Assembly: GCA_020850315.1 (NCBI GenBank)
Contig: JADZEY010000108.1
Coordinates: forward strand, 1 to 40,004
Length of the DNA stretch: 40,004 bases
DNA from: Armatimonadota bacterium
Lineage (GTDB): Bacteria; Bacteroidota; Ignavibacteria; OLB7
Reading direction: 5' to 3'
Both the position numbers and the translations under genes were made by a program. Numbering within the stretch: position 1 is the stretch's first letter; each line of letters opens with the position of its first letter. Positions 25,894-37,000 of the stretch are shown in pieces. The notes under the pieces were generated by a model. It saw nothing but the letters and a program-made list of their open reading frames with translations. It was not told the origin of the DNA and ran no database searches.

Positions 25894-26388
25894 ATGAAAG
25901 CGATGAACAGAATAGTGATTGTGATCGCAGGAACACTGCTAACTGCGGGGTTGCTGCTTGCGGCAAACGTGGTGGAAGTGCAATGGAAAACTGCCAGCGA
26001 AGCCTTCACCGAAGCAAAGGCTTCCAAAAAGAAAATAGTTCTTGACGTGTACACCGACTGGTGCGGGTGGTGCAAGCGGATGGATAAATCCACCTACGGT
26101 AACGCCGATGTTGCTGCCTACTTGGGGGAAAAATATGTGGCAGCAAAAATGAATCCGGAAAAAGAAGGAACGGTTCAGTATCAGGGGAAGAACTACACCC
26201 AAGCAGAGTTTGCGCAAGCGTTGGGAATTAGCGGCTATCCTGCCACTGCGTTCTTTGATGAGAGCGGCGAGCTGCTGACAGTGATCCCCGGGTTTGTGCA
26301 ACCCGCCGATTTCCAAAAAGTGCTGACCTACTTTGCCGAGAACATCCACAAAACAAAAACGTGGGAAGAATACATGAAGGCGAAGTGA
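25894..26388 (+). CDS. Periplasmic thioredoxin-fold protein (CGWC active site)
   Basis: The 164-residue product has a signal peptide (hydrophobic residues about 7-23). A thioredoxin fold follows with the redox motif CGWC at residues 57-60 within YTDWCGWCKRMDKSTY, and the cis-proline segment SGYPATAFFDESGELL near residue 115. The WCGWCKRMD form is typical of DsbD-gamma/SoxW-like thioredoxins that act outside the cytoplasm. The ATG at 25894 is used, with an ATG four codons later as an alternative. The stop codon overlaps the start of the next gene (GTGA), so the two products are translationally coupled. The partner protein it reduces or oxidises is unknown. Confidence 0.86.
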   Translation: MKAMNRIVIVIAGTLLTAGLLLAANVVEVQWKTASEAFTEAKASKKKIVLDVYTDWCGWCKRMDKSTYGNADVAAYLGEKYVAAKMNPEKEGTVQYQGKNYTQAEFAQALGISGYPATAFFDESGELLTVIPGFVQPADFQKVLTYFAENIHKTKTWEEYMKAK

Positions 26389-27140
26389 GTCAGGATTGGG
26401 AATCGGGCGTGTGGGAAGTTGATCTTGCATGGGGGCGGCGTGGCGCGCGCGATGCTGCCGCTCGTGGCGATGTGATGGTCGTGGTGGATGTTCTCAGCTT
26501 CTCCACCGCAGTTGCAACCGCGGTGGCGCATGGTGGCGCAGTGTATCCATGCGGCAAGCAGGATGATGTGACTGCCATCGCGCAATCGGTTGGTGCGGCT
26601 GTGGCTGTGCATCGTCGCAATGCTGTTGCTGGGCAATTCTCCCTTTCCCCACTCTCCTTCTGCTCTATGCAGCCGGGACAACGTGTTGTGCTTCCGTCGC
26701 CGAACGGTTCGGTCTGTTCCCACTATGGCCGCCATATTCCGGCATTGTTTGCTGGTGCGCTGGTCAACGCAGCCGCAACGGCTTCCGCCGCCATGATAGA
26801 ATGCGCCAAGCATCGCCAGCGGCTTACAATTATCTGTGCTGGCGAGCGGTGGGAAGATGATTTTGAACAAGAAGGAATGCGTGTGGCGATTGAAGATTAC
26901 TTGGGTGCGGGTTCCATCATCAGCCAGATTGCTGCCCCAAAATCCCCGGAAGCAATCCTTTGTGAATTAGCTTTTTCTGCTTCGCGCGAAACTCTATCGG
27001 AGCTTCTGCATGGTTGCTGTAGCGGTCGGGAACTAACTGAGCGTGGTTTTCGCGGCGATGTTGATCACGCGCAGCAGTTGGATTGCTATCCCGTTGCGGC
27101 AGTGCTGAGTAACGGGTGTTTCGTCCCGTGGGCCGCGTAA
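26385..27140 (+). CDS. comB: 2-phosphosulfolactate phosphatase family protein (ComB-like)
   Basis: A 251-residue protein of the ComB family, named for hydrolysing 2-phosphosulfolactate in archaeal coenzyme M synthesis. Family features include VVVDVLSFSTAVATAVAHGGAVYPCG near the start, LPSPNGSVCS in the middle and LTIICAGERWED followed by EQEGMRVAIEDYLGAG. The GTG at 26385 overlaps the thioredoxin stop by four bases and has AAGG four bases upstream; an earlier GTG at 26361 is less likely. Many bacteria without coenzyme M carry this gene, so the substrate here may be another phosphosulfonate. No other sulfolactate genes are in the window. Confidence 0.83.
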   Translation: MSQDWESGVWEVDLAWGRRGARDAAARGDVMVVVDVLSFSTAVATAVAHGGAVYPCGKQDDVTAIAQSVGAAVAVHRRNAVAGQFSLSPLSFCSMQPGQRVVLPSPNGSVCSHYGRHIPALFAGALVNAAATASAAMIECAKHRQRLTIICAGERWEDDFEQEGMRVAIEDYLGAGSIISQIAAPKSPEAILCELAFSASRETLSELLHGCCSGRELTERGFRGDVDHAQQLDCYPVAAVLSNGCFVPWAA

Positions 27141-27256
27141 CTTCCGATAGCTGACGGTCGTCTGGATTGGCACAACATTCCGCAGGGCGTTTTGGATAAT
27201 TGCACCTAATCTGGCTCGCTTCTGCCTCTTTTCCTTTCACACTATCCATTCTCATC

Positions 27257-29089
27257 ATGTCCCGTCAGGCGTTCTTCCTGTTGGCAGCACTACCGTTGCT
27301 TGTTGCTGCTTGCGCAACACCGCGTAGCGTCACAACCACCAGCGTGCCAACCTCAGCAGCTGCCACCTACACCGTTGCAATCCCAAATGTAGCAGCCGAG
27401 CAGTTCCAAATTACCGCCACGATTAAGGGCATTGCCACCGACACCACTACCTACTTCTTCCCAATCTGGGGGCCGGGGGCGTATGATCTTGTCTATTTCG
27501 GCAAATATGTGCGGAATTTTACGGCGACCGGAGCCAATGGGGAGCCATTGAAGGTGCGCCAAATGGATAGCAGCGCCTTCCTAATCAGTGGTATCAACGG
27601 CGTGGTGAACCTTCGCTACGATGTGGAGGATATCGAAAACGTTCCTAATTCGGCTTGGTTTGGCTTAAGTGATATTGAGCCGAACCAGGCTTTTGCCAAC
27701 ACTCCTGCCTTGTTTGGTTATGCTGCGGGCTACAAGGAAATCCCTCACACCGTCACCTACGCTCGGCCTCAGGGGTGGGATATCACCATTGGTTTAGATC
27801 CGATTGCTGGCCAGCCTGACAGCTACGCTGCACGGGATTATGATGAACTGGTAGATGCGCCAGTTCACATGGGAAAATTTCAACGGATAGAGTTTCTGGT
27901 GGATGGGAAGCCACACATCATCAGTATCAATGCGCCGGAGACCCTTGCCAAATCGGAAATGCAGTCATTGAGGGACACTGCCCAGCGGGTTGTGCGGATT
28001 GTTAGCAGCCTATTTGGGGAGCTTCCCTACAAGCGGTATATCTTCCAAGTGTTCCTTGCTGATATGGATCAAGCATCAATGTCTGCTTTTGGGGCGTTGG
28101 AGCACGCAAACAGCTCTACGTATCGGATGCCTTTCGTGAAAGGATCCGTAGCCCAATCGCTGGCTGAAGTGCTGGCTCACGAGTATTGGCATTTGTGGTC
28201 ACCAAAGCGTATCCATGTTGCAGAATTAGGACCATTCAACTACCAGCGGGGGCCGCGTACCCGATCGCTCTGGTTTGCCGAAGGGCTGACGGAATACTAT
28301 GCCCAAGCGTTGCTTGCGCGAAACGGGATGGTATCGCCCGAAAAAATCATTGGGGATATCAATCAGGCGGCTGAGTCGTTTGGAGTGCGGCGGCAACGCG
28401 AGGCAATCACTGATCTGAGTCTGCGTGTTGCCGAAGCTCCGTTGTTTGAGATCATCGGACTGTATTCCAAAGGGCCGATGATTGGGTTTTTGTTAGATGC
28501 CGAGATTCGGTTGCAAACAGGGAACCGGAAATCGCTGGATGATGCCATGCGGTTCTTCAACGAAAAATATGGCAAAACCGGCACGACCTTTGGGGATGAT
28601 GATATTATGCCAGTGATTGAGCAGGCGACCGGCACCAAGCTCACTGATTTCTACAAACACTACATTGCTGGTCGGGAACCTCTACCGTTTGCCGAGTATC
28701 TCCCCCGATTAGGCTTTACCTCGATAACGACTTACGACACCACGGCAACCTTCGGAGCTACGTTCAGTGCCGATAACAAAGGGTGGGTGGTGGAAGATAT
28801 TGCCCCAAACGGAGCTGCTGCGGCAATGGGATTGCAAAAAGGGGATATCCTAACTGAGGTGCAAGGTGGGGAAAATCAATTTTCTCTAACAAGCATTCCC
28901 CCTCAGTTTGCTGATATGTTAGCAAGCCAGCTACCGCCAGGGCTGATGGTCAGCTTCTTGCGCAACGGTGCTACAAAACAAGCTACAATTGTTGTAAAAA
29001 CAGCGATTGTTGAGCAAAAGCAGTGGGGGCTTGATCCAAACGGAGCGGGGCTGAGTGTGCAAATCCGTACAGCGATGATTGGAGCCTAA
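27257..29089 (+). CDS. M61-family glycyl aminopeptidase with PDZ domain (lipoprotein)
   Basis: A 610-residue exported zinc peptidase. The signal peptide ends in a lipobox (LVAAC, Cys19), so it is probably anchored in a membrane. An N-terminal beta domain covers about residues 35-210. The thermolysin-like catalytic domain carries HEYWH at residues 308-312 and the third zinc ligand glutamate in WFAEGLTEYY about 30 residues later. A C-terminal PDZ domain shows WVVEDIAPNGAAAAMGLQKGDIL at about residues 510-535. M61 enzymes prefer N-terminal glycine or alanine. ATG 27257 begins the signal peptide; upstream codons are not supported. It stands alone between comB and purE. Confidence 0.92.
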   Translation: MSRQAFFLLAALPLLVAACATPRSVTTTSVPTSAAATYTVAIPNVAAEQFQITATIKGIATDTTTYFFPIWGPGAYDLVYFGKYVRNFTATGANGEPLKVRQMDSSAFLISGINGVVNLRYDVEDIENVPNSAWFGLSDIEPNQAFANTPALFGYAAGYKEIPHTVTYARPQGWDITIGLDPIAGQPDSYAARDYDELVDAPVHMGKFQRIEFLVDGKPHIISINAPETLAKSEMQSLRDTAQRVVRIVSSLFGELPYKRYIFQVFLADMDQASMSAFGALEHANSSTYRMPFVKGSVAQSLAEVLAHEYWHLWSPKRIHVAELGPFNYQRGPRTRSLWFAEGLTEYYAQALLARNGMVSPEKIIGDINQAAESFGVRRQREAITDLSLRVAEAPLFEIIGLYSKGPMIGFLLDAEIRLQTGNRKSLDDAMRFFNEKYGKTGTTFGDDDIMPVIEQATGTKLTDFYKHYIAGREPLPFAEYLPRLGFTSITTYDTTATFGATFSADNKGWVVEDIAPNGAAAAMGLQKGDILTEVQGGENQFSLTSIPPQFADMLASQLPPGLMVSFLRNGATKQATIVVKTAIVEQKQWGLDPNGAGLSVQIRTAMIGA

Positions 29090-29203
29090 GTTTCTGAAGG
29101 AGGGGGGGCAATAGGCAGTTGTGGATGAGAGAGAATGTGTATATTTATCGGCCTTTCTTGGGGAAAACTGCAAAAAACGATTAAAAACGCCAAAATAGAA
29201 ACT

Positions 29204-29692
29204 ATGCGCGATCAGGCTCCGCTGGTGGGAATCATCATGGGAAGCAGTTCCGATCTTCCTGCTATGCGCCCTGCAGCGGAAGTTTTGGAGGAATTTGGTA
29301 TCCCGTTTGAGATGCGCGTCGTCTCGGCCCATCGAACCCCAGACGACATGGCGAAGTACGGGAAAACAGCGCACGAGCGTGGTATCCAAGTAATTATCGC
29401 TGGTGCTGGTGGGGCGGCGCATCTTCCGGGGATGGTTGCTTCTTATTCACCATTGCCAGTGATTGGGGTTCCGGTAAAATCGAGCAACCTAAGCGGACTA
29501 GACTCACTTTTATCCATTGTGCAAATGCCAAAAGGGGTTCCGGTTGCCACCGTAGCCATTGACAACGGGAAAAACGCAGGGATTTTAGCTGTTCAAATCC
29601 TCGGGAGTTCACAACCTGAAGTTTTACATAAAGTGATAGTCTATAAAGAAAGAATCGCTGAAGAATCGCGAAATCAGAACGAAGAACTTTGA
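29204..29692 (+). CDS. purE: N5-carboxyaminoimidazole ribonucleotide mutase (class I PurE)
   Basis: A 162-residue cytosolic enzyme of purine synthesis that rearranges N5-CAIR to CAIR. The full set of signatures is present: [10 protein letters not shown] near residue 12, [12 protein letters not shown] near residue 45 with the catalytic-site His, [15 protein letters not shown] near residue 70, and [22 protein letters not shown] near residue 95, which together indicate the bacterial class I type. ATG 29204 gives the normal N-terminus; the frame is open to 29135 without support. purK, the usual partner, is not adjacent. A gene-poor stretch of about 330 bases follows. Confidence 0.97.
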   Translation: MRDQAPLVGIIMGSSSDLPAMRPAAEVLEEFGIPFEMRVVSAHRTPDDMAKYGKTAHERGIQVIIAGAGGAAHLPGMVASYSPLPVIGVPVKSSNLSGLDSLLSIVQMPKGVPVATVAIDNGKNAGILAVQILGSSQPEVLHKVIVYKERIAEESRNQNEEL

Positions 29693-30023
29693 GCGTGACG
29701 GGATTTCACGTTTGGTGATAGTGATTCACAGAGTGAAAGATGACAGAAGAGAAATTTGTTTGAATTCCAGTGAATTTCGCTTTCTGGCACTATGATTGCA
29801 GGAGATATACTCCCAGGCTTGGTGTGCTATGCCATCAACCGGGGTTCTTTGAAACGCGGGAAACGGAATCGAAAGGAACGCTGGTCGTTACGAACAGCCT
29901 TTTTGAAGAAGAAGATTGCTGAAGTGAATGCCAGACGGTATATTTGCCGCCCTTGCATCATACTACGAAAACGTGGTTTTCACTGACGCGCTTCGCATAC
30001 GGGGAGTGCGTCTCGCTATTTCT
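29693..30023 (+). promoter_or_regulatory. Gene-poor region leading to the tRNA gene, weak promoter candidate
   Basis: No convincing gene is seen. A 64-codon open frame (29792-29986) is strongly basic and has no family resemblance. TATATTTG at 29939-29946 fits the Bacteroidota -7 element TAnnTTTG, with TTTG at 29912-29915 but a spacing of 23 instead of 19-21 bases. It may serve the tRNA gene that starts 78 bases after it. Confidence 0.3.
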
Positions 30024-30099
30024 GCGTCCGTGGCTCAATGGATAGAGCATCAGATTCCGGTTCTGAGGGTTGGGGGTTCGAGTCCCTCCGGACGCGCCA
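30024..30099 (+). tRNA. tRNA-Arg (anticodon CCG), CCA encoded
   Basis: A full cloverleaf can be folded by eye. The acceptor stem GCGTCCG pairs with CGGACGC. The D arm is GCTC...GAGC. The anticodon stem TCAGA/TCTGA encloses loop TTCCGGT with anticodon CCG at 30057-30059. The T arm is GGGGG-TTCGAGT-CCCTC with one wobble pair. The discriminator is G and CCA is encoded at 30097-30099. It reads the arginine codon CGG. There are no other RNA genes nearby. Confidence 0.96.
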
Positions 30100-30188
30100 A
30101 AGAGAGATGTCGTGCAGTTTATTCAACATGAGCTATCGGCATTCTAGATACTGACAACACTAAATTTTATAGGGAATACAGTTACTAC

Positions 30189-30905
30189 ATGGCTCAGCAG
30201 CCTGATAATACAGCAGAGACACTAACTGCTGCCGACACAACCGCAACAGGTGAGCGTTGGGGAATACTCCGCAATGCTCGCCTATTGGCAATTATTGGTA
30301 TTGTTCTTCTGGCAGTTGCTGGTGGAGTGTTTTTCTTTTTAAGCAGCCGCGCCGAAGCCCGTGAAGAAGCCCAAACACAGCTTGCCCGTATCCGCCCATA
30401 CTATGATCAAGGCGAGTACAGTGCTGCTATTAATGGCGATTCTGTAAAGAAAATCGGCAATACTAAGCCGCTTGGATTGCGTGCTATCGTTGAGGAGTAT
30501 AGCTCAACCCCGGCTGGAAAAATTGCAGCACTCTATTTAGGCAATGCGTATCTGGCTACCTCCCAAGCTGCAAAAGCCAAGGAACCATACGAAATTGCAA
30601 CCAGTGCTGACGATGACTTGGTGCGTGCAGCCGCACATGCTGGATTAGCAGCAGTCTATGAGACAGAGAATGCGTACGAAAAAGCAGCTGATGAGTATAA
30701 AAAAGCCGCAGACGAAGATCGTTTAGAGCTTCGTTCGGCTGATTTTTTGCTTGGGGCTGCAAGAAATTATGAGAAGGCAGGAAAGAAGGAAGAGGCTATT
30801 CGGTATTACCGGATGGTTGCTACCAACCAAGGGGACGCTGCCGGGGCTTCCGATGCGGCGTTACAGGCAAAGCTTGCCTTAGCCCGCAATAAGGTGGAAT
30901 TGTAA
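30189..30905 (+). CDS. Membrane-anchored tetratricopeptide repeat protein
   Basis: A 238-residue protein with a polar N-terminus, one membrane helix at about residues 34-52 (LAIIGIVLLAVAGGVFFFLSS) and an Ala-rich helical C-terminal region. The TPR-like motifs include GNAYLATSQAAKAKEPYEIA, AGLAAVYETENAYEKAADEYKKA and GAARNYEKAGKKEEAIRYYRMV, giving about three to four repeats. The layout resembles YfgM-like proteins, which assist secreted-protein folding at the translocon, but the resemblance is at fold level only. It is followed after 163 bases by the giant surface protein gene with no visible terminator between. Confidence 0.82.
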   Translation: MAQQPDNTAETLTAADTTATGERWGILRNARLLAIIGIVLLAVAGGVFFFLSSRAEAREEAQTQLARIRPYYDQGEYSAAINGDSVKKIGNTKPLGLRAIVEEYSSTPAGKIAALYLGNAYLATSQAAKAKEPYEIATSADDDLVRAAAHAGLAAVYETENAYEKAADEYKKAADEDRLELRSADFLLGAARNYEKAGKKEEAIRYYRMVATNQGDAAGASDAALQAKLALARNKVEL

Positions 30906-31068
30906 TTCTGGGGTGAACAACAACGCACACTAACGGCACAGAAAAGAATCACGTATGAACATTGGGACCCCCTCCGAATCGCTTTCTGGCGGTTCATCTA
31001 TCCATAGAGAAAGAGCTAAAAACACAATACATCGGTTAATCAATGATACTCTCATCGCAGGAGGAAAC

Positions 31069-34000
31069 ATGCAACGTTTGTTGAAGACATTGCTCCTCTC
31101 GGCAGCGTTCGTGCTTGTCGGTCAAAGCGTTCTCGCGCAGACGCTTCCGATTGTACAAGTAAGCGGGCGCGTGTCGCAGACAGGGCTACGGGTATTCACC
31201 AAGGATACGCTGTATCAAATAGCGGGTGATTACCACGTTGCCGGCATTCTGCTCATCGAGCCGGGAACAACTGTAGAATTTCTGCCTAACGGCCGACTGA
31301 TCGACTCGGTTGGTGGCAGGATCATCGCCGACGGCGATCTCCAAGCAACTTGGAATCGTTCGACGCCTGATCTGACTGCTTATCCTGACGGATTTGCTGA
31401 CATCAGCTTTATCCGCGATAACGTCTTTGTTGGCGGTAAGCCAGAAATCACGGCGCCGGGCCTTAGCTGGTCTAACTACGCGCCGTATCTCTTTTTCTAC
31501 TACGGAAACTTTCTCGATCGCTACCCTTCAGACCCAAATCTGAAGAATGTCTCGTATCGTCGTGACGTTACGCGGGCACCGATCATCTTCCGTGGTCGCC
31601 CAGTAAACAAGTTCTCGCGCGAGTGGGGACACATCGTGATTCTGCCAGGCGCAGATACTGCGGTGTTCCGTAACGTGCAATTCGTGAACTTCCGCAAGGA
31701 TACCGCAGCGGTGAAGACCACGTTCTTCTACGCACCAAACGGTGAAAATCTTGGCGGCCTATACAACAACGGCCAGATTGTTGCTGCTGACCGCTTGAAC
31801 AAGCAACTTCGCACCCTTACCACTGGTGGTGGTGGTGCTCTTACTGTCTTCTCCTCGAAGACATGGTTGTTGGACTGCCGTTTCGATAGCAACTTCGCAC
31901 GTTATCATGGTGGTGCTGTGCAATTCTTGCAGGCTCCGTTTGATAACACGATTACTGACCCGCAATACACGTCGTTCTATCCAGTGGATACGAACCTTGC
32001 TGAACGGCCACAGCATGGCCAATTTGTCTATCCAAGCTTCGATCCGGAAAGCTACGACCACTATACCCACGCGATCTACACTCCGTTCGGTGTCATACCA
32101 ATTATGACCATGACGGATCCACGAGTGAACTGGGTTGTTGGGCCATACACTCCGGCACCGCCATACGATATGACCGGTATTATTCAGTACCGCCAAACAT
32201 ATGACGACGGTCGTCAGGCTATCAATAAAGGGCGCGTTCGCCGCGTTTCCTTCCGCGATAATCGCGTTGTGGTCAGCAACTTCACCGAAGACTTGGCCGG
32301 CTATCGCGACAACATTGATGAAGTACCAATCATCAATAACTCGCTTCCTGGCGGCGTTGCTAAGAACGAAGCATACGGTGGTGCTGTCTATATCTCAGGT
32401 CGTCGTCACGTGACGGTGTACTGGGGGCGTGCAATGGGCGATCCAATGGACACAGTGGTTGCCGAACGCAACTATGCTGTGAACTTCCAGGGGCCTGTTG
32501 CTAGCTCGCAAGGCGCCCGCGGTGGTGCAATGTATGTGAACGATAGCACCTCGATGGTCTTCCAGCTTGCTCGCTTCGAAAACAACTTCACTGCTGTGCC
32601 AAATGTGCCGATGGATGATTACACTCAACGTGGCCGTATGTCGCAGGGTGGCGGTATCTACATGGGCAAAACCTCGCCACAGCTTACTGTGCGTGATGTG
32701 ATCTACTTCCGCAACAACAAAGCGGGCCGTGGTGGTGGTATCTACGTTGCCGCCATGGATAACCCATTTGGCAATAACATCCTGATCTTCGATCCGTTCC
32801 TCTCGCCGAACTTGTTGGGCGATAGCGTGTACTTCATTCGCAATACTGCCGAATACGACGGTGGCGCAATCTACACGCAGCGGAACATGACGATTGACGC
32901 TCGGTACTTGACGTTAAGCGACGGCAGTGGCCGTTTGGTGGATCACCGCATTCTGCTGGACAGCAACGCTGCTGGTTTGGCTGGTGGTGCTATCGTGATT
33001 GATAATCAAACAAACATGATGAAGAGCAATGCACGGATTACCCGCGCACTCTTCACCAACAACGCCGCTGGTGACTCGGCAATGGCTTCGGATTTGCGCT
33101 TGATCAAACTCTATGATCCGGTCAACAATCCAGCCAATCCTATCAACCCATACAGCGTTCGTACCTACAGCGATTCCTTCCGTCTGCCACGCAGCATCAC
33201 CCAACACATCCTTGGTGGTGGTGCTATCTACTCGCGGTTTGGCAATACCAATTTCTATCAAGCAGTTGAGTTCAATCACAACTGGACAAAGAGCGGAAAC
33301 GGTGGTGCCATTGCAATGATCACACCAGTGACCGCAAACCGCTACTTCTTGGCAGAAGGCGACATCGCCTACAACTTTGGATCCAATCAGTCTGTTCCGT
33401 TCAACGACGGCCCAGAGCCAAGCGATATGCGTCAGATGACGCGCTTCATCCGCAATTATGCAATGAAGGATTCGATGAACGCTGAGCTGAACGTTGATCC
33501 ACGTTACAGCGAGAATATGCTTCTTGATCCGAAGCGTAATGGAACTGGCTTGGGTGGCGCAGTCTATATCAACGATCGCCAGCCGCCAGGGCCAAACCCA
33601 GGATATGCACGTACCGACTCGGTGATTTCGCACCGTGTCCGTATGGAGCAGAACTGGGCATGGTCGGGTGCAGCAGTCTATTCCGATAACTACGAGCTTC
33701 GGTTCCTGCTCAGCAAGTCGCTGGTGGCTGGCAACCGCGCACTATCGGATGAAGGTCGCAACGTTGACACTATCGAAAACTACAAGACCTCGCCGGCTGC
33801 AAACCGCACCGCTGGAACAATCTTCTACGGTGATATCTCCGGCCCATTGCCACAGCAAGAGTACCACATTGGTGCTAACTCCATCTACGACAACGATGCA
33901 CGCTTCCTGCTCCGCCTGCCGGATGTTCCGCAAGGCTTGGTTGGCAGCGGCCGCGGCGGCGTAGATACGTTGCGCGGCAACTACTGGGGACAAACCGAAG

Positions 34001-37000
34001 CTCCGCTCACGACCATCTTGGCTACAGGAACACCTCAAAACACCTTCTACGTGATGGGGAACGGCTGCACTTTGCCGCTGAAGAACCCAACAAAGGTGAA
34101 CGAGCAAGGCCCATTTGAATCACGGTGGGCTGGCTACAACTACACGCCAATCCCTGTTGGGTTGATCCCTGGCTTGGATACCCTGTTGATGCAAGGCCGT
34201 GTGTACGACCTGTTCGACAAGGGTGTTGATATCAACAGTGCCGATTACTCCATCCCACGTATGGCTCCAATCGAGGACTTCTCGGTTGGCCTGCCCGACC
34301 GCCTGCGCACCTTCGGTACGCTGGGTGGCCCGAACAGCCCATATATGGATAAAGTGGTTCGCCGCTTGACCCGTGATCCTTGGATTGCTGACGTTGACTT
34401 GATCAACAACAAGCTCCAACGTGAGTGGGTTGGCGATCATCCAATTGGCTACCCGCTCTTCCTTGAAGCATTGGCTAACTACTTGGGCGATCCAAACACC
34501 GATAACAATGACCAGTATGCATTGAATCAGACAGTTTTCTTTGTCATCAATGCTGAAACAGGCGAGTTTGTTCGCGCAAACTTGAAGCAGATTCGCGAAG
34601 GAAGCGACCTCTTCCGCTCACGGATTGAGTTCGTGCCGGACTCCATCAACCGTGACATTCTGATGCGTCGCGCATTGGAAGGCCGTGCTGGCTTCTCGAT
34701 TGGTGAGCTTCATCGCTTGGCTCCGCGCTGGTATGTGGAGCAAGGATATAGTTTGGAGCAAGCACGCCTTGCCGCAGCTAAGTACGAAGATTCGGTTGCC
34801 GTTGCTGGTCGCCGCTACGGTGGTTTGGTCAGCGAATTGGGTGGCGTGAACTTCCGCTACATCAACCGCGTCAATCCGGTCACGTTTGCTGATGTGTATG
34901 GTGGCGAACGCTACCACGCGCTTCCAGTGTTGACTGGCGACCGTATTTGGGTTGTTAGCCGCACCATGTTGTGGGATGTCAACGAAGACATCACCACCGT
35001 GGTCAACAACGCACGTTTCGCTGGTCTGGAATTCCAGATTGACGACGACAACAGCGTCCTTGCGCCGATCATCTACGGTGACAAGACTGCGCTGGAAGCG
35101 AAGCAACCAGCAGAGCTGCGCAACACCCGCTTCTTGATTGAGGATGCCAACTATCCAAGCGATAAGACTGGCCGCATTAAGTCGCAGATCTTCGACATCA
35201 CAGCTGTTGACATCAATGGATTCTACGACCCACGGTCGTTCTACTTCCCAGATCGCTACACTGGTCTGGAGTATGCTTGGACTCCGTTGGTTGAGTTCCC
35301 GAACTCTTCGGTTGTTGTTCCAAGCACCAATCCAGCCGAGATTCGCTTGGCATCGTGGCTGAAAGCTGATACGGTCTTCCCATCAGCCGTTCATGCAAAC
35401 GCAATTACACGTGATAGTGCCCACGCCTATGGCTTCGTCCGCTTCTACGGCCAGCCACACAACCCAGACGTAGTGCCGGGTGGTGAGTTGTTCGAGATTC
35501 GTGTGACCAACTATCCGCCAAGCGTTCGCACAGTGGATTCGTTGAAGGGATTGGTGCCGGATGATACCGTTGCCAAGTACATCTATCTCTATCCACCGTA
35601 CTACAACTGCCAAGTCTATGATCCGCAGACGGCTCGTTACTTGCAGCAGGATACGGTTGACGTGACAGGTGCCGCAACAGCAACCTATCGCTTCCGCATC
35701 TTCGTTCAGGACACACGCCCGAACTTCTTGGGTGATGTGGCCAAGTGTCCAGGACGTGGCATCTACAATGCTGTTGCCCAAGTCACCGACTCGCTCCGTT
35801 TCGACTTTGATGTCAATACGGACGATGAGAACGAAGACAACGACGCAGCAACACGTGATAACTGGAGCTTCCCATACGGGCGCACAACTTACGGCTTCCA
35901 GTTTACCGATCGGAATAGCGGGAACAACTCCAACACCATTCCGACCGAGAACGATGATGCTAAAGAAATTCGTCCGGTGTGGATGGGTGATACGTACTTA
36001 CATGACATCAATCGCGCACCCGATCAAGGTGCAACGGTTCTTCAGACTGGTAATGTGATTGTACGTATGACCGAGGTTGTTGCTCTGAATTTGCTGAAGA
36101 ATCCAGCCCAGTCGAACAACCTTTACAACACCGACACGATCTTTACGGTTGTGGCAAACGACGGACACACTGGCCAAAACCAGCGCAACGTTCGGGTGTA
36201 TGTGAACATTGCTCCATCGCTGATTGCGCAAACCTTGCCACCAGCGAAGGAAGACATTGATTACAACCCAACGCTGTTGGATTCCAACAAACGGATTAAA
36301 GCTGAAGACCTGAACAAGGGTGATCGCGTTCGGTTCACGCTCGTCTATCGCGACGACGCACTGAACCCAGCAGACCTGCGTACGGGTGGACAGACGTTAG
36401 ATAAGAATGGTGCGCCAATCCAGCACACCTCAACAATCGCCTTCGTGCGTCGCGACCCATGCTACTTTGAAGCAGGTGTCTATAACGCACCGAAGACAAC
36501 ACCAAGCTGGTTGAAGATCAACCCAATCTCTGGTATTCTGTACGGTACGCCGGGCTTGAACGATGCTCCGCATCTTTCCACCAACCCGAACTTCCCGCCA
36601 CAGTTCGGTCCAGATACGGTGACAGTGATTGCCGAGGACGAGTATGGATTGACCGACGTCGAGACCTATATCTTGGAAGTTGATTCCACGAACCACAAAC
36701 CAAAACTGTTCGGTCGTCCGGCAGTGCAGTGCGTGTTCGCTGGCGAAGCCTACAAGGATAGTCTCTGCGTCCGTGATCGCGACTTGGGTCGTTTGGATCC
36801 ACGCTTCTATGAAGAGCTGAAGCTGCGTGCATACTCTGATGCTCCAGCATATCAGGGCGTGACCTTCACGGTGACACCGAACACATTCAAGGGCGCAACA
36901 AACGACACGAACTGCTTCCAGATTTCGGCAAATATCCCAGCCAACGTTCCGGCTGGCAAGATGCCGATCACGGTAGAAGTAACCGATCTGGGTGGCAACA

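Noticed and set aside
29792-29986. 64-residue basic open frame before the tRNA
   Set aside because: No homology signal by eye and no good ribosome site; open frames of this size are expected by chance.
32914-33633. 239-codon minus-strand open frame
   Set aside because: Shadow of the same surface-protein gene; no start signal or recognisable domain.
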